Part shown: piece by piece, positions 36,184 through 48,236 of the stretch
Numbering within the stretch: the stretch's first letter is position 1
How the letters are laid out: each line of letters opens with the position of its first letter
Assembly (NCBI GenBank): GCA_000953695.1
Contig: LN554846.1
Coordinates: 1,054,001-1,118,000 of the forward strand
Direction of reading: 5' to 3'
DNA length: 64,000 bases
From: Aliivibrio wodanis
GTDB taxonomy: Bacteria; Pseudomonadota; Gammaproteobacteria; Enterobacterales; Vibrionaceae
The notes under the pieces: model-generated
Databases searched by the model: none
Told to the model about the DNA's origin: nothing
What the model saw: only the letters and a program-made list of their open reading frames with translations
Made by a program: the position numbers and the translations under genes

Positions 36184-37692
36184 CTAGTCCTCCGCTAAAG
36201 GCTTAAAGCGACGAAGCTCACTTAAACGGTAGCCAGTGTAATTACCTAGCATTAGAATTACCGCTAAGACAATTAATTGAACACCAATAAAATTAAAGGT
36301 TAAGTGCTGTACAAATGGGTTTGTCATTGCGATGTAAATAAGAACAGCGGTTAACAGTGAACCACCACCTTGAGTCGCAACTTCTTTCCAACCTTCTTCT
36401 TCCCATAGGATAGACATACGTTCTACAGTCCAAGAAAGGATGATCATCGGGAAGAAAGTAATACTTAATCCAGCGGTTAAACCAATCTTAAAGGCAACAA
36501 TCGTAAAGATTGAAATGATCATGATAACGGTGATGATCACCGCGGAGATCCTAGCCACCAGAAGTAAGTTGAGTTTGGATAGGTAACTACGAATAACTAA
36601 ACCCGTACCAACAATCAGTAAGAAACCAACAATACCTGTGACTAGCTGAGTCTGAACAAAAGCAACGGCAATAAGTACTGGCATGAAAGTACCAGATGTT
36701 TTTAAACCGATAATAACTCGTAAGAACACAACCATTAATGCACCAATCGGAATAAGCATAATGGTTTTAAACATCGATTGCTCTTCAAGAGGTAAGCTAT
36801 GGATAGAGAAGTTTAACAGGTTATCTGCTTCTACTTTTTTCTCGGTTGCAGTTGTAGGTGAAATTTCTTGTGCAATCATTGAGAAGTTAATCTGGCTATT
36901 TTTACCACCAACAACGTCCAATAGAGAGACATTAGTTTCATCCCAAAGTAGTAAATTGTTTGGTTGACCTTGCTCGCCGGTTGCAGGGTTGAACAGTTGC
37001 CATTTCTCGCCATTCCACACTTCAACCATGTGTTGAACAGATTGACGACGACGGCCATCTTCTAACCAAAGAGCACCAACAATCTTATTATGAATTGCTT
37101 CATAACTTAATAGTTTAGATACTGCTTGAACTTTGGTTAAGTCATTAAGAAGTAACGATGCATTTTGATTGTCAGGATCATTAAATTGCTTAATTAACTC
37201 ACGAGTTAAGGTAATGTCATCAGAAGAACGAGCTCTTGCTTGATCTAATAATGAAATTGCAGCAGCTTCATGTGGTCCTTCAAATGTTACCGCCTCTGGT
37301 TTATCAGATTTTGGCGGCTCAATTATCGCTTCAGCGTATGGGTCAACTAAAATTTGAGTTTTATAGTAAAGAGTCTGTGGTCCATCAGCTTGGCGGATAG
37401 TCCATTCTGCGCGACGTCCGTGCTCTGTTGTTAAATAAGCAATACCGTAGCCAGGAGAAGACGCACTCTCGTCAACAATAGTAAAACCGGTTTGTGTTTG
37501 CGGTGCTGCCATAGAAACCTTAACGGGTTTATTTGCGGCATCAAATTGAATACGGGCTTCTACATCCCATACTTGGCTTCTCTCACCTGGTGTCCAAGGT
37601 ACTCCGTATGAATCATGGCGTAACCAGCTCAATGTAAGCCCGGCGACAATTAATAGTGAAATAAGAAAATAAAAAGGCACTCTTGATGGCAT
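36184..37692 (-). CDS. Inactive-transglutaminase / 7-TM membrane protein
   Basis: A 502-residue inner-membrane protein. A signal anchor (FYFLISLLIVAGLTLSWL) is followed by a periplasmic part of about 270 residues with a transglutaminase-like region ending WNGEKWQLFNPATGE. From about residue 305 there are about seven hydrophobic helices (MFKTIMLIPIGALMVVFLRVIIG, and others). I see no clear Cys-His-Asp triad, which fits the inactive transglutaminase family. It is coupled to the downstream ATP-grasp gene (3-base gap). The likely role is a transporter or receptor for the ligase product; this is inference. Confidence 0.8.
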   Translation of the reverse strand: MPSRVPFYFLISLLIVAGLTLSWLRHDSYGVPWTPGERSQVWDVEARIQFDAANKPVKVSMAAPQTQTGFTIVDESASSPGYGIAYLTTEHGRRAEWTIRQADGPQTLYYKTQILVDPYAEAIIEPPKSDKPEAVTFEGPHEAAAISLLDQARARSSDDITLTRELIKQFNDPDNQNASLLLNDLTKVQAVSKLLSYEAIHNKIVGALWLEDGRRRQSVQHMVEVWNGEKWQLFNPATGEQGQPNNLLLWDETNVSLLDVVGGKNSQINFSMIAQEISPTTATEKKVEADNLLNFSIHSLPLEEQSMFKTIMLIPIGALMVVFLRVIIGLKTSGTFMPVLIAVAFVQTQLVTGIVGFLLIVGTGLVIRSYLSKLNLLLVARISAVIITVIMIISIFTIVAFKIGLTAGLSITFFPMIILSWTVERMSILWEEEGWKEVATQGGGSLLTAVLIYIAMTNPFVQHLTFNFIGVQLIVLAVILMLGNYTGYRLSELRRFKPLAED

Positions 37693-37800
37693 AACATCCT
37701 CGTTGTAATAGCATATCGAAAAGATAATTATAATTGTAATTCAAGCGGCAAATTATGCTACTAAGATATTGAAAAAACTACCGCTTCTATGAGATAGGTA

Positions 37801-38571
37801 CTACTTTTTGCTTTGAACAAATTCTTTGCTAACATCAACAATGGCAATGTCTTGAATAAATTCTCTACCCAATAAAACAGAATGGGTCATATGGGAGCGA
37901 TCAGCAAGAGTAAACTGTACTTTTTCATGGATAGCGCCAAGTTTGATCCACAGTTCAACTACTGGACGGCGCTCCAGTTCTTCTGTTGTGGATTGGCGTA
38001 TTTTTACACTACGAATAACAGGAGCAGCTATCCACTCTAGTTCATTACTACCTTTTTGTATATTTTGGTTAAGTAGATGAAATCTAACCCATTTATTTCC
38101 ATTTCGTTCGAATTCTTGTAAATCGATAGCATTAAGAGATGAAGTGGTTGCACCTGTATCAATTCGGGCGCTAAAACCTTGTTCAATATCAGCTATTTCA
38201 ACATTTTCAATCGCACCTAAAATAAGAGTGTCTTTGAGTACTTGGTTTTGAAGTGATACCGGAGATGGTGTTAAGTGCTTCTTCTTTTCTGTTACTAATT
38301 TTAGTGCAGTCTGAATTTTATTTTGTTCCGATCTAACTAATGACAGTTCTTCAGAAACATTGGATAACTCTTTTTCTAACGTCGCAATATACTCATTTTG
38401 AATTTCAATCTTGCTCTCCATGCCGCTTAAACGTGTATTTAAATTTGATTCCATGGATTTAATTGCTGCAACTGTTTCGGTGTTATCGGTTGATACTTGC
38501 TGAACTTGTGGCGTTAATGCACAGCCCGAAAGACTTAAAATGGCAACCAGAGGTAGAATTCGTTGGATCAT
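37801..38571 (-). CDS. Lipoprotein with retropepsin-like aspartic protease domain
   Basis: A 256-residue protein. The start at 38571 gives MIQRILPLVAILSLSGC, a lipoprotein signal with the lipidated Cys at 17; a longer frame would begin 23 residues earlier. A coiled coil follows (about 45-95, SNLNTRLSGMESKIEIQNEY). The C-terminal half matches the RimK-associated aspartic-protease (DUF785) family, with the catalytic DTGATTSSL motif near residues 140-148 and the closing VLLGREFIQD near 235-244. It lies 79 bases after cmoB and 108 bases before the transglutaminase-7TM gene, all on one strand. Confidence 0.8.
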   Translation of the reverse strand: MIQRILPLVAILSLSGCALTPQVQQVSTDNTETVAAIKSMESNLNTRLSGMESKIEIQNEYIATLEKELSNVSEELSLVRSEQNKIQTALKLVTEKKKHLTPSPVSLQNQVLKDTLILGAIENVEIADIEQGFSARIDTGATTSSLNAIDLQEFERNGNKWVRFHLLNQNIQKGSNELEWIAAPVIRSVKIRQSTTEELERRPVVELWIKLGAIHEKVQFTLADRSHMTHSVLLGREFIQDIAIVDVSKEFVQSKK

Positions 38572-38650
38572 TTGATGTTCCGTTGAGTTAGAGTAACATA
38601 GGAATAATAACGATAATAAATGGGAGCGAATAGCCCCCAAATGTTAGAGT

Positions 38651-39625
38651 TTAGTCAGGTTTTTTAGCAATTAAGATTGCACGCTTAGGAGCCGGGTGGC
38701 CTTCAATTGTTTTTGTTGGGTCATTTGGGTCTAAATATTCAGGCAATGAATTGTGTTTCATCCATTCTGTTGAACGTTGTTCACCGGTTGTAGTCACGCA
38801 TTCATCAACAATGTTAACGTCTACAAAACCCACACTTTCAAGCCATACTTTTAATGCTCGTGCAGATGGGAAGAAGAAAACATTACGCATTTGAGCATAA
38901 CGGTCAACAGGCATTAATACTGCGTTTTCATCACCATCAATAACCAGTGTTTCTAATACTAATTCACCACCAGCGACTAATTGGTTTTTTAATTGAATTA
39001 GGTGATCTAATGGAGAGCGGCGGTGATAAAGAACCCCCATGCTAAATACAGTATCAAACGCATTTAATTCAGGAAGCTGCTCAATACCTAAAGGTAATAA
39101 ATGTGCGCGTTGATCATCGCCCATTAATTTACGAATGGCTTCAAATTGAATTAAGAATAAATGTGATGGGTCAATACCAACACATAAACGAGCTTCTTCG
39201 CCTAGCATACGCCACATGTGGTAGCCATTACCGCAACCAACATCTAAAACTGAGCGGTTTTTAAGTGGAGTAATGTGAGGCAGTAGACGATCCCATTTCC
39301 AATCTGAGCGCCACTCTGTATCAATATGAATATCATGAACCGTAAAAGGCCCTTTACGCCAAGGATGAAAGGTCTGTAATAAGTTTTCTAATTTTTTACG
39401 CTGTCCATCTACTAAAGGCTCATTATTTGATAATGTCACCGATGTTTTTAAATCAATGTTATCTGCACATCCTTCAGGGATTTTTTTAAGTGCTTTAGTC
39501 CAGCGCTCAATATCACCATGCTCTGCGTTCTGCCAATCAGTGAGTTGCTGAGGAAGAACATTTAACCACGGCTGAAGAATAGTATCTTGAGAAATTAGAG
39601 TGTAAAAATTAGCAAAGTTAATCAT
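38651..39625 (-). CDS. cmoB: tRNA U34 carboxymethyltransferase
   Basis: A 324-residue enzyme that uses carboxy-S-adenosylmethionine to turn 5-hydroxyuridine-34 into uridine-5-oxyacetic acid in tRNA. The SAM-binding [19 protein letters not shown]-like stretch is near residues 127-143. [13 protein letters not shown] near 199-211 and [16 protein letters not shown] near 261-276 are family landmarks. E. coli CmoB is 323 residues. It follows cmoA by 49 bases on the same strand. Confidence 0.95.
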   Translation of the reverse strand: MINFANFYTLISQDTILQPWLNVLPQQLTDWQNAEHGDIERWTKALKKIPEGCADNIDLKTSVTLSNNEPLVDGQRKKLENLLQTFHPWRKGPFTVHDIHIDTEWRSDWKWDRLLPHITPLKNRSVLDVGCGNGYHMWRMLGEEARLCVGIDPSHLFLIQFEAIRKLMGDDQRAHLLPLGIEQLPELNAFDTVFSMGVLYHRRSPLDHLIQLKNQLVAGGELVLETLVIDGDENAVLMPVDRYAQMRNVFFFPSARALKVWLESVGFVDVNIVDECVTTTGEQRSTEWMKHNSLPEYLDPNDPTKTIEGHPAPKRAILIAKKPD

Positions 39626-39674
39626 TGAGGCATCTTAAATTAATAAATTAGAAAAAATAAATGGCAATATTCAG

Positions 39675-40771
<1,097 letters not shown>

Positions 40772-42547
40772 ATGCGCACCCATTACTGTGGTAACCTGAA
40801 CAAGTCCCTTGCAGGGCAAACTGTAGAACTTTGCGGCTGGGTAAACCGTCGCCGTGACTTAGGCGGTCTTATCTTTATTGATATGCGAGATCGTGAAGGT
40901 ATCGTTCAGGTAGTTGTTGATCCAGATATGAAAGATATCTTTTCAATCGCTAACCAACTGCGCAATGAATTCTGTATCAAATTTACTGGTGAAGTACGTG
41001 TTCGTCCTGACAGCCAAGTAAATAAAGATATGGCTACAGGTGAAGTTGAACTTTACGCGACAGGTCTTGAGATCATCAACCGCTCAGAAGCGCTTCCACT
41101 GGATTTCAACCAAACGAACTCAGAAGAACAACGCCTGAAGTACCGTTACATTGATCTACGTCGTCCAGAAATGAGTGACCGTATCAAGTTACGTGCTCGT
41201 GCATCTAGCTTCGTTCGCCGCTTCTTAGATGAGAACTTGTTCTTAGATATCGAAACACCAGTACTAACTAAAGCAACACCAGAAGGTGCTCGTGATTACC
41301 TAGTACCAAGCCGTGTTCATAAAGGCAGCTTCTACGCACTTCCACAATCACCACAGTTGTTTAAGCAACTTCTGATGATGTCTGGTTTTGACCGTTACTA
41401 CCAAATCGTTAAATGTTTCCGTGATGAAGATTTACGTGCTGACCGTCAACCTGAATTCACTCAAATCGATATTGAAACGTCTTTCTTATCATCGACTCAA
41501 GTTCGTGAAATCACAGAGCGTCTAGTTCATGATATGTGGAAAGAGCTATTAGATGTTGAACTTGGTCAATTCCCAATCATGCCATTCTCTGAAGCGATCC
41601 GTCGTTTTGGTTCTGATAAGCCAGATCTACGTAACCCACTAGAATTAGTTGACGTTGCTGATCTTCTTAAAGAAGTTGAATTCCAAGTATTCGCTGGTCC
41701 TGCTAACGATGAAAAAGGCCGTGTAGCGGTTATTCGCGTTCCTGGTGGCGCATCGCTTTCTCGTAAGCAAATTGATGAATACGGCAAGTTCGTAGGTATC
41801 TACGGCGCGAAAGGTCTAGCTTGGATGAAAGTGAACGATCGTGCTGCAGGATTTGAAGGTGTTCAATCTCCTGTTGCTAAGTTCCTAAGCGAAGATATCG
41901 TAAACAGCATTTTAGAGCGTACTGAAGCTGAAACTGGCGACATCATTCTATTTGGTGCCGATAAAGCTGGTATCGTTGCAGAAGCAATGGGCGCTTTACG
42001 TATTAAACTAGGTGATGATCTTGAGCTTACAGATAAGAAAGCGTGGGCTCCACTTTGGGTTATTGATTTCCCAATGTTTGAAGAAGATGGCGAAGGTAAC
42101 TTGCACGCAATGCACCACCCATTCACTTCTCCATTAGGTATGACAGCGGAAGAGCTTAAAGCAAATCCAGCAGCAGCAAACTCTGATGCATACGACATGG
42201 TTATCAATGGCTATGAAGTTGGTGGTGGTTCAGTTCGTATCCACAATGCTGAAATGCAAACGGCAGTATTCAGTATTTTAGGTATTGAAGAGAAAGAGCA
42301 ACAAGAGAAATTTGGTTTCTTACTTGAAGCGCTTAAATACGGTACGCCACCACACGCAGGTCTTGCATTCGGTCTTGACCGTTTAGCTATGCTTCTTTGT
42401 GGAACTGAAAACATCCGTGATGTTATCGCATTCCCGAAAACAACAGCAGCTGCGTGTCTATTAACGAACGCACCAAGTCTTGCAAATCCAGAATCTCTTA
42501 CTGAGCTATCGATTGCAGTAAAACTTGCTGAGAAAAAAGACGCTTAA
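40772..42547 (+). CDS. aspS: Aspartyl-tRNA synthetase
   Basis: A 591-residue class II synthetase. The N-terminal OB-fold binds the anticodon (residues 1-110, [24 protein letters not shown]). The class II motif 2 is [18 protein letters not shown] near 217-234, motif 3 is [12 protein letters not shown] near 530-541. The bacterial insertion domain lies between about 290 and 420. Length matches E. coli AspRS (590). It ends with a strong terminator, ahead of ruvC. Confidence 0.97.
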   Translation: MRTHYCGNLNKSLAGQTVELCGWVNRRRDLGGLIFIDMRDREGIVQVVVDPDMKDIFSIANQLRNEFCIKFTGEVRVRPDSQVNKDMATGEVELYATGLEIINRSEALPLDFNQTNSEEQRLKYRYIDLRRPEMSDRIKLRARASSFVRRFLDENLFLDIETPVLTKATPEGARDYLVPSRVHKGSFYALPQSPQLFKQLLMMSGFDRYYQIVKCFRDEDLRADRQPEFTQIDIETSFLSSTQVREITERLVHDMWKELLDVELGQFPIMPFSEAIRRFGSDKPDLRNPLELVDVADLLKEVEFQVFAGPANDEKGRVAVIRVPGGASLSRKQIDEYGKFVGIYGAKGLAWMKVNDRAAGFEGVQSPVAKFLSEDIVNSILERTEAETGDIILFGADKAGIVAEAMGALRIKLGDDLELTDKKAWAPLWVIDFPMFEEDGEGNLHAMHHPFTSPLGMTAEELKANPAAANSDAYDMVINGYEVGGGSVRIHNAEMQTAVFSILGIEEKEQQEKFGFLLEALKYGTPPHAGLAFGLDRLAMLLCGTENIRDVIAFPKTTAAACLLTNAPSLANPESLTELSIAVKLAEKKDA

Positions 42548-42566
42548 TTAAGTTTTCTTTATTCTT

Positions 42567-42596
42567 AAAAATGCCCGCATTATGCGGGCATTTTTG
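42567..42596 (+). terminator. Terminator after aspS
   Basis: AAATGCCCGCAT and ATGCGGGCATTT pair around a tiny loop and are followed by T residues, about 20 bases past the aspS stop. Confidence 0.93.
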
Positions 42597-42697
42597 TATC
42601 TGTTATATCTAAAATGAGAAAGTAGCACATGACTAATACCTTGAGTTTATGGGGATACCTCGCTAATATACATGTATAAATACTCAGTGGTTTTACT

Positions 42698-43219
42698 ATG
42701 TCTATCATTTTAGGGATCGATCCCGGCTCTCGCATTACCGGTTATGGTGTTATTCGTCAAAATGGCCGACACCTACAATATTTAGGTAGCGGTTGTATCC
42801 GTATGTCAGAAAAAGAACTTCCTGGTCGTTTAAAACAAATATACGCAGGTGTTTCTGAAATTATTACTCAGTTTCAACCTGATGTATTCGCCATAGAGCA
42901 AGTCTTCATGTCTAAAAATGCAGACTCAGCGTTAAAGTTAGGGCAAGCTCGAGGCAGTGCAATTGTCGCCGCAGTAAATGCAGATTTACCAGTATATGAA
43001 TATGCAGCACGTTTAATTAAACAAGCAGTGACAGGAACGGGTGGGGCAGATAAAGCACAAGTTCAGCATATGGTAATGAGCATGCTAAAACTGCCAGCAA
43101 AACCACAAGCCGATGCAGCAGATGGATTAGGGGTTGCGATTTGTCATGCAAATACCAATAAAACCTTAATAGCCTTGGCAGGCAAAGCAACGAGTGCCCG
43201 ACGTGGAAGATATCGCTAA
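42698..43219 (+). CDS. ruvC: Holliday junction endonuclease RuvC
   Basis: A 173-residue resolvase that cuts Holliday junctions in homologous recombination. [14 protein letters not shown] at residues 6-19 holds the first acidic residue (D8). [22 protein letters not shown] near 65-86 holds the second, and [11 protein letters not shown] near 138-148 the last acidic residue. It is separated from ruvAB by 90 bases that contain an SOS box. Confidence 0.97.
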   Translation: MSIILGIDPGSRITGYGVIRQNGRHLQYLGSGCIRMSEKELPGRLKQIYAGVSEIITQFQPDVFAIEQVFMSKNADSALKLGQARGSAIVAAVNADLPVYEYAARLIKQAVTGTGGADKAQVQHMVMSMLKLPAKPQADAADGLGVAICHANTNKTLIALAGKATSARRGRYR

Positions 43220-43245
43220 GCACTACCAAATTCTCATTTCTTTTA

Positions 43246-43261
43246 CTGGATATCTATCCAG
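43246..43261. promoter_or_regulatory. LexA (SOS) box upstream of ruvAB
   Basis: CTGGATATCTATCCAG has the LexA CTG-N10-CAG layout with a symmetrical interior. It lies 49 bases before the ruvA start. ruvAB is a classic SOS operon. Confidence 0.8.
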
Positions 43262-43309
43262 TTCTTTATTACTATTCGATGTAGTTAATTTATTTAAAGA
43301 GTATCTATT

Positions 43310-43933
43310 GTGATCGGACGCCTTCGTGGAAATCTATTAGAAAAACAACCACCAGAATTATTAATTGAAGTGAGTGGTATTGGCTATGAAGTCCAAATGC
43401 CGATGAGTTGTTTTTATGAGTTACCCGAAATTGGCACTGAAGCGATCGTATACATTCACTATGTAGTTCGTGAAGATGCTCAATTATTATATGGTTTTAA
43501 CACAAAAAAAGAGCGTGCGTTATTTAGAGAAGTCATTAAAGCGAATGGAGTTGGACCTAAACTTGGTCTGGCTATCCTATCTGGCATGACAGCATCTCAG
43601 TTTGTACAAAGTGTTGAGCGTGAAGATATTTCAACATTAGTAAAACTGCCTGGTGTAGGCAAGAAAACAGCAGAGCGTTTAGTGGTAGAAATGAAAGACC
43701 GTCTTAAAGGATGGGGCGCTGGTGATTTATTTACTCCTGCGACTGATGCTGCGCCAATGGACGATGGTTCTGATTTGATTTCTTCTCCTCAAAGCGCACA
43801 AGATGAAGCCGTAAGTGCACTGATATCTCTTGGTTATAAGCCAGTACAAGCGTCTAAAATTGTTTCTCAAGTAGCTAAACCAGATATGACAAGCGAAGCA
43901 TTAATTCGTGAATCATTGAAATCGATGATCTAA
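43310..43933 (+). CDS. ruvA: Holliday junction branch migration protein RuvA
   Basis: A 207-residue junction-binding protein that recruits the RuvB motor. The start is GTG or a Met-equivalent at 43310 ([30 protein letters not shown]). Two helix-hairpin-helix motifs appear at [19 protein letters not shown] near 75-93 and [19 protein letters not shown] near 109-127. The C-terminal domain that contacts RuvB is at 155-207 ([20 protein letters not shown]). It shares the SOS-controlled operon with ruvB, 55 bases downstream. Confidence 0.97.
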   Translation: MIGRLRGNLLEKQPPELLIEVSGIGYEVQMPMSCFYELPEIGTEAIVYIHYVVREDAQLLYGFNTKKERALFREVIKANGVGPKLGLAILSGMTASQFVQSVEREDISTLVKLPGVGKKTAERLVVEMKDRLKGWGAGDLFTPATDAAPMDDGSDLISSPQSAQDEAVSALISLGYKPVQASKIVSQVAKPDMTSEALIRESLKSMI

Positions 43934-43988
43934 TTATTTTCATTATTCTTTATTACTATTTATTTATTGAATCGCTGAGTGCCATTTT

Positions 43989-45002
43989 ATGATTGAAGCT
44001 GATCGCCTTATTGCTGCTGATAACCCTGTTTTTCGTGAAGAAGAAGTCATTGATCGAGCGATACGACCTAAGAAATTAGAAGACTATCGAGGTCAAGATC
44101 ATGTTCGCAGCCAGATGGAAATTTTCATTAAAGCTGCCCAAATGCGTAATGAACCCCTAGATCATTTATTGATTTTTGGTCCTCCAGGTTTGGGTAAAAC
44201 GACATTAGCGAATATCGTTGCCAACGAGATGGAAGTAAATATTCGTACGACTTCTGGACCTGTTCTTGAAAAAGCAGGGGACTTGGCTGCGCTTCTAACA
44301 AACTTAGAAGAAAACGATATTTTATTTATTGATGAGATCCATCGATTAAGCCCAGTTGTTGAAGAAATACTGTACCCAGCAATGGAAGATTATCAGTTAG
44401 ATATTATGATTGGTGAAGGTCCTGCAGCTCGTTCGATTAAAATCGATTTGCCCCCTTTTACTCTTATCGGTGCAACGACGAGGGCGGGCTCACTAACGTC
44501 TCCATTGCGTGATCGTTTTGGTATTGTGCAACGATTAGAGTATTACAAAGTCGATGATCTTCAATATATTGTTCAACGTAGTGCAGATTGCTTGAATTTA
44601 TCAATGGAATCAGAAGGCGCGCTTGAAGTTGCTCGTCGTGCTCGTGGTACTCCGCGTATTGCTAACCGATTATTACGCCGAGTACGAGATTATGCGGATG
44701 TAATGAGTGATAGTCATATATCTTCTGAGATTGCAGACAAAGCGTTGAACATGCTTGATGTTGATGTCCGTGGTTTTGATTACATGGATAGAAAGCTTTT
44801 ATTAGCGATCATGGAAAAATTTGATGGTGGGCCAGTTGGTCTTGATAATGTTGCAGCAGCGATTGGTGAAGAAAGAGATACGATTGAAGATGTCATTGAA
44901 CCCTATCTAATTCAGCAAGGTTACCTTCAAAGGACACCAAGAGGCCGTATTGTCTCAGATCGCGCTTATTTGCATTTTGGTATTGATAAACCTGATAAAT
45001 AA
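43989..45002 (+). CDS. ruvB: Holliday junction branch migration ATPase RuvB
   Basis: A 337-residue AAA+ motor that drives branch migration. Walker [16 protein letters not shown] is near residues 64-78, Walker [11 protein letters not shown] near 115-124, sensor 1 [20 protein letters not shown] near 158-177, the arginine-finger region is in the latter, and a C-terminal winged helix follows. The protein ends in HFGIDKPDK. It is the last ruv gene, followed by a terminator at 45059-45088. Confidence 0.97.
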   Translation: MIEADRLIAADNPVFREEEVIDRAIRPKKLEDYRGQDHVRSQMEIFIKAAQMRNEPLDHLLIFGPPGLGKTTLANIVANEMEVNIRTTSGPVLEKAGDLAALLTNLEENDILFIDEIHRLSPVVEEILYPAMEDYQLDIMIGEGPAARSIKIDLPPFTLIGATTRAGSLTSPLRDRFGIVQRLEYYKVDDLQYIVQRSADCLNLSMESEGALEVARRARGTPRIANRLLRRVRDYADVMSDSHISSEIADKALNMLDVDVRGFDYMDRKLLLAIMEKFDGGPVGLDNVAAAIGEERDTIEDVIEPYLIQQGYLQRTPRGRIVSDRAYLHFGIDKPDK

Positions 45003-45373
45003 AGCGAAATCATTTTCATAATCCTTCATAAATTATTAATAATAATGTAAGTTAATTGAAAGCGGGTGATCAAAATCATCCGCTTTTACGTACTAAAAAT
45101 GTGTAAAGTGTGAAAAATGGTCGTTTATACAATTTTTATTGTAATTAACTTACAAAAAATGGACAAACCTTTTGAAAGAAAATGAATTTACCATTAATAT
45201 TAGCAAGTTCTATATTAGGTTAAGCTTAACATTAAGCTAACGTTTTTTACACAATCATGTAACACTTTATGGTTATTAATACGGTATAAATATTAAAACC
45301 AATGCATAAAGTATTACGCTCACCCAAAAGTGTGGAAGCACTGTGTCATTCAGCCTGACACAAAGGAGTTCTC
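45003..45373. other. Spacer between ruvB and cydA
   Basis: This holds the ruvB terminator and the cydA promoter/leader. A 12-bp palindrome GTTAAGCTTAAC (45219-45230) is followed by a related ATTAAGCTAAC. ArcA/FNR-type control is expected from the family, but I cannot assign sites with confidence. A strong AAGGAG precedes cydA. Confidence 0.45.
45059..45088 (+). terminator. Terminator after ruvB
   Basis: AAAGCGGGTGAT and ATCATCCGCTTTT pair with one G-U around a CAAA loop. A short T run is included. It is about 57 bases past the ruvB stop. Confidence 0.8.
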
Positions 45374-46963
45374 ATGATCTTTGATGTAGTGGAGTTATCG
45401 CGATTGCAGTTTGCAATGACAGCGATGTATCACTTCCTATTCGTTCCCCTGACTTTAGGTATGGCCTTCTTATTGGCTATCATGGAGTCTTTATATGTAA
45501 TGACAGACAAGCAAATTTACAAGGACATGACAAAGTTCTGGGGTAAATTGTTTGGTATTAACTTCGCATTAGGCGTAGCTACAGGTCTAACGATGGAGTT
45601 CCAGTTTGGTACAAACTGGTCTTACTATTCTCACTATGTTGGTGATATTTTCGGGGCGCCTCTTGCCATCGAAGCACTAATGGCCTTCTTCTTAGAATCT
45701 ACTTTTGTTGGTTTATTCTTCTTTGGTTGGGATCGTTTATCAAAACGTCAGCACCTTACTGTAACTTGGTTGGTGGCGTTAGGTTCAAACTTCTCAGCAC
45801 TTTGGATTCTAGTAGCAAATGGCTGGATGCAAAATCCAGTTGGCGCAGAATTTAACTTTGAAACCATGCGTATGGAAATGGTGAGTTTTGCTGAAGTGGT
45901 ATTAAACCCAGTAGCTCAAGTTAAGTTCGTGCATACAGTCGCATCAGGTTACACTTGTGGTGCAATGTTTGTTCTTGGTATCAGTTCTTACTACCTATTA
46001 AAAGGTCGTGATGTTGCGTTTGCTCGCCGTTCATTTGCGATTGCAGCCTCATTTGGTATGGCATCAATCTTATCTGTAATGGTGCTTGGTGATGAATCTG
46101 GCTATGAGCTAGGTGAAGTTCAACAAGTGAAGCTAGCAGCAATTGAAGCTGAATGGCACACAGAAGAAGCACCTGCTGCCTTTACTGTTTTTGGTTTACC
46201 AAACCAAGAATCAATGGAAACGGATTACGCAATTAAGATCCCATATGTAATGGGTATTATTGCAACGCGTTCATTGGATAAACAAGTAACAGGTTTACGT
46301 GATTTAAAAGAACAGCATGAAGTTCGTATTCGTAATGGTATGATTGCGTATGAATTGCTAGAAAAATTACGTAATGGTGATAAAACACCAGAAAACATTG
46401 CTGCATTTGATGATGTTAAACATGACCTAGGTTATGGTTTATTACTTAAGCGTTACACTGACAAAGTTGTTGATGCAACAGAAGATCAAATTAAAGCCGC
46501 TGCGGATGACTCAATTCCAACAGTATGGCCACTATTCTTCTCGTTCCGTATCATGGTTGCTTGTGGTGTAGCAATGCTGCTTATCTTTGGTTTTGCCTTT
46601 GTTCAGACATGTCGCCAAAAGATCGGCCAAAAATCATGGTTACTTAAAGCTGCCTTATTTGGTATGCCACTACCATGGATCGCAATCGAAGCTGGTTGGT
46701 TTGTTGCAGAGTACGGTCGTCAACCATGGGCTGTTGGTGAAATCTTACCAGTAAATGTTGCAGCGTCGGCATTAACGGTATCTGAGATTTTAATCTCGAT
46801 GGCAATGATTATTGGTCTGTACACGATATTCTTGATTGCTGAAGTTTACTTAATGGTGAAATTCGCACGTAAAGGTCCTAGTAGCTTGAAAACAGGCCGC
46901 TACCACTTTGAACAAGATGGTCAAGATTCAGAAGCGAAATTATCTCGCCAAGTAGAAGCATAA
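45374..46963 (+). CDS. cydA: Cytochrome bd-I ubiquinol oxidase subunit I
   Basis: A 529-residue membrane subunit carrying the haems and quinol site of the high-affinity terminal oxidase. [24 protein letters not shown] at residues 5-28 holds the haem-b595 His. The [34 protein letters not shown] segment near 78-111 contains the conserved Glu. The Q-loop (about 240-380) is of the long type seen in E. coli bd. [13 protein letters not shown] near 455-467 is the family signature. It starts the cydABX-ybgE operon. Confidence 0.97.
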   Translation: MIFDVVELSRLQFAMTAMYHFLFVPLTLGMAFLLAIMESLYVMTDKQIYKDMTKFWGKLFGINFALGVATGLTMEFQFGTNWSYYSHYVGDIFGAPLAIEALMAFFLESTFVGLFFFGWDRLSKRQHLTVTWLVALGSNFSALWILVANGWMQNPVGAEFNFETMRMEMVSFAEVVLNPVAQVKFVHTVASGYTCGAMFVLGISSYYLLKGRDVAFARRSFAIAASFGMASILSVMVLGDESGYELGEVQQVKLAAIEAEWHTEEAPAAFTVFGLPNQESMETDYAIKIPYVMGIIATRSLDKQVTGLRDLKEQHEVRIRNGMIAYELLEKLRNGDKTPENIAAFDDVKHDLGYGLLLKRYTDKVVDATEDQIKAAADDSIPTVWPLFFSFRIMVACGVAMLLIFGFAFVQTCRQKIGQKSWLLKAALFGMPLPWIAIEAGWFVAEYGRQPWAVGEILPVNVAASALTVSEILISMAMIIGLYTIFLIAEVYLMVKFARKGPSSLKTGRYHFEQDGQDSEAKLSRQVEA

Positions 46964-46980
46964 CAACGGAGATTTGAGTA

Positions 46981-48117
46981 ATGTTTGATTACGAAGTATT
47001 GCGATTTGTTTGGTGGGCATTGATCGGTGTATTACTGATTGGTTTCGCTGTAACAGATGGCTTTGATATGGGGGTAGGTGCACTAGTGCCTATCATCGGT
47101 AAGACAGATACAGAACGTCGAGTGATGATTAACTCAATCGCTCCTCACTGGGAAGGTAACCAGGTTTGGTTAGTAACTGCTGGTGGTGCACTATTTGCTG
47201 CATGGCCTTTAGTTTACGCTGCATCATTCTCTGGCTTTTACCTAGCAATGATGCTGACTTTAGCTGCATTATGGTTCCGTCCAGTCGGTTTTGATTACCG
47301 TTCTAAAATTGAAGATAAGCGCTGGCGTTCAGCGTGGGATGCAGCCATCTTTATTGGTAGTTTTGTTCCGCCAATTATTTTTGGTGTTGCATTTGGTAAC
47401 CTTCTTCAAGGTGTTCCATTTGAATTGAACAACCTAATGATGCTTAAGTATCATGGTGGTTTCTTTGACCTACTAAATCCATTTGCATTAATTTGTGGCT
47501 TGGTGAGTTCAGCAATGTTTGTATTGCAGGGTGCAACTTGGTTACAAATGAAAACAACCGATCAAATACATGCACGAGCAAGTCAAGTTTCAATGATTTG
47601 TTCAGCGTTGATTATCGTATTGTTTACCGTTGCCGGTTTTTGGGCTCAAAGCATTGAAGGCTTTGTGATTACAAGTGTAATGGATCATAACGCACCATCA
47701 GACCCATTAAATAAAGATGTTATCCGTCAAGTAGGCGCTTTATTCTTAAACTTTAAAGAATATCCACTACTATGGATTGCACCAGCTCTTGCGGTTGTTA
47801 TGCCTGTTATTGCCATGATTGCGACTAAGCTGAAGAAAGCATGGGTTGCGTTCATTGCATCAAGCCTAACCAATGCAGGTGTTATTTTAACATCTGGTTT
47901 TGCACTGTTCCCATTTGTAATGCCATCAAGCTTAAACCCAGATCATAGTTTGACTATGTGGGATTCAACATCAAGTGAACTAACATTGAATATCATGACA
48001 GTAGTGGCAGTAGTAATGGTTCCTACCATTCTTGCTTACACAGCATGGACATATTATAAAATGTTTGGTCGTATCGACACTAAATTTGTTGAAGAAAACA
48101 AAAATTCGCTTTATTAA
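46981..48117 (+). CDS. cydB: Cytochrome bd-I ubiquinol oxidase subunit II
   Basis: A 378-residue membrane subunit that pairs with CydA. WWALIGVLLIGFAVTDGFDMGVGAL near residues 11-35 and the SIAPHWEGNQVWLVTAGGALFAAWPLVY segment near 52-79 are the most conserved parts. It follows cydA by 17 bases and precedes the tiny cydX gene by 11. Confidence 0.97.
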   Translation: MFDYEVLRFVWWALIGVLLIGFAVTDGFDMGVGALVPIIGKTDTERRVMINSIAPHWEGNQVWLVTAGGALFAAWPLVYAASFSGFYLAMMLTLAALWFRPVGFDYRSKIEDKRWRSAWDAAIFIGSFVPPIIFGVAFGNLLQGVPFELNNLMMLKYHGGFFDLLNPFALICGLVSSAMFVLQGATWLQMKTTDQIHARASQVSMICSALIIVLFTVAGFWAQSIEGFVITSVMDHNAPSDPLNKDVIRQVGALFLNFKEYPLLWIAPALAVVMPVIAMIATKLKKAWVAFIASSLTNAGVILTSGFALFPFVMPSSLNPDHSLTMWDSTSSELTLNIMTVVAVVMVPTILAYTAWTYYKMFGRIDTKFVEENKNSLY

Positions 48118-48128
48118 GGAGCATAATT

Positions 48129-48236
48129 ATGTGGTATTTCGCATGGATCCTAGGCGTGCTACTAGCATGCTCATTTGCAATCATTAATGCGCTTTGGCTA
48201 GAGCATTCAGAAATGATGGACAAAGACAGTGAGTAA
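48129..48236 (+). CDS. cydX: Cytochrome bd-I accessory subunit CydX
   Basis: A 35-residue single-pass membrane peptide: MWYFAWILGVLLACSFAIIN followed by ALWLEHSEMMDKDSE. It matches the known CydX family (MWYFAWILG start), which stabilises the haems of cytochrome bd. The reading frame begins 11 bases after cydB, with AAGGAG upstream, and its last codons overlap the ybgE start by 8 bases. Confidence 0.95.
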   Translation: MWYFAWILGVLLACSFAIINALWLEHSEMMDKDSE

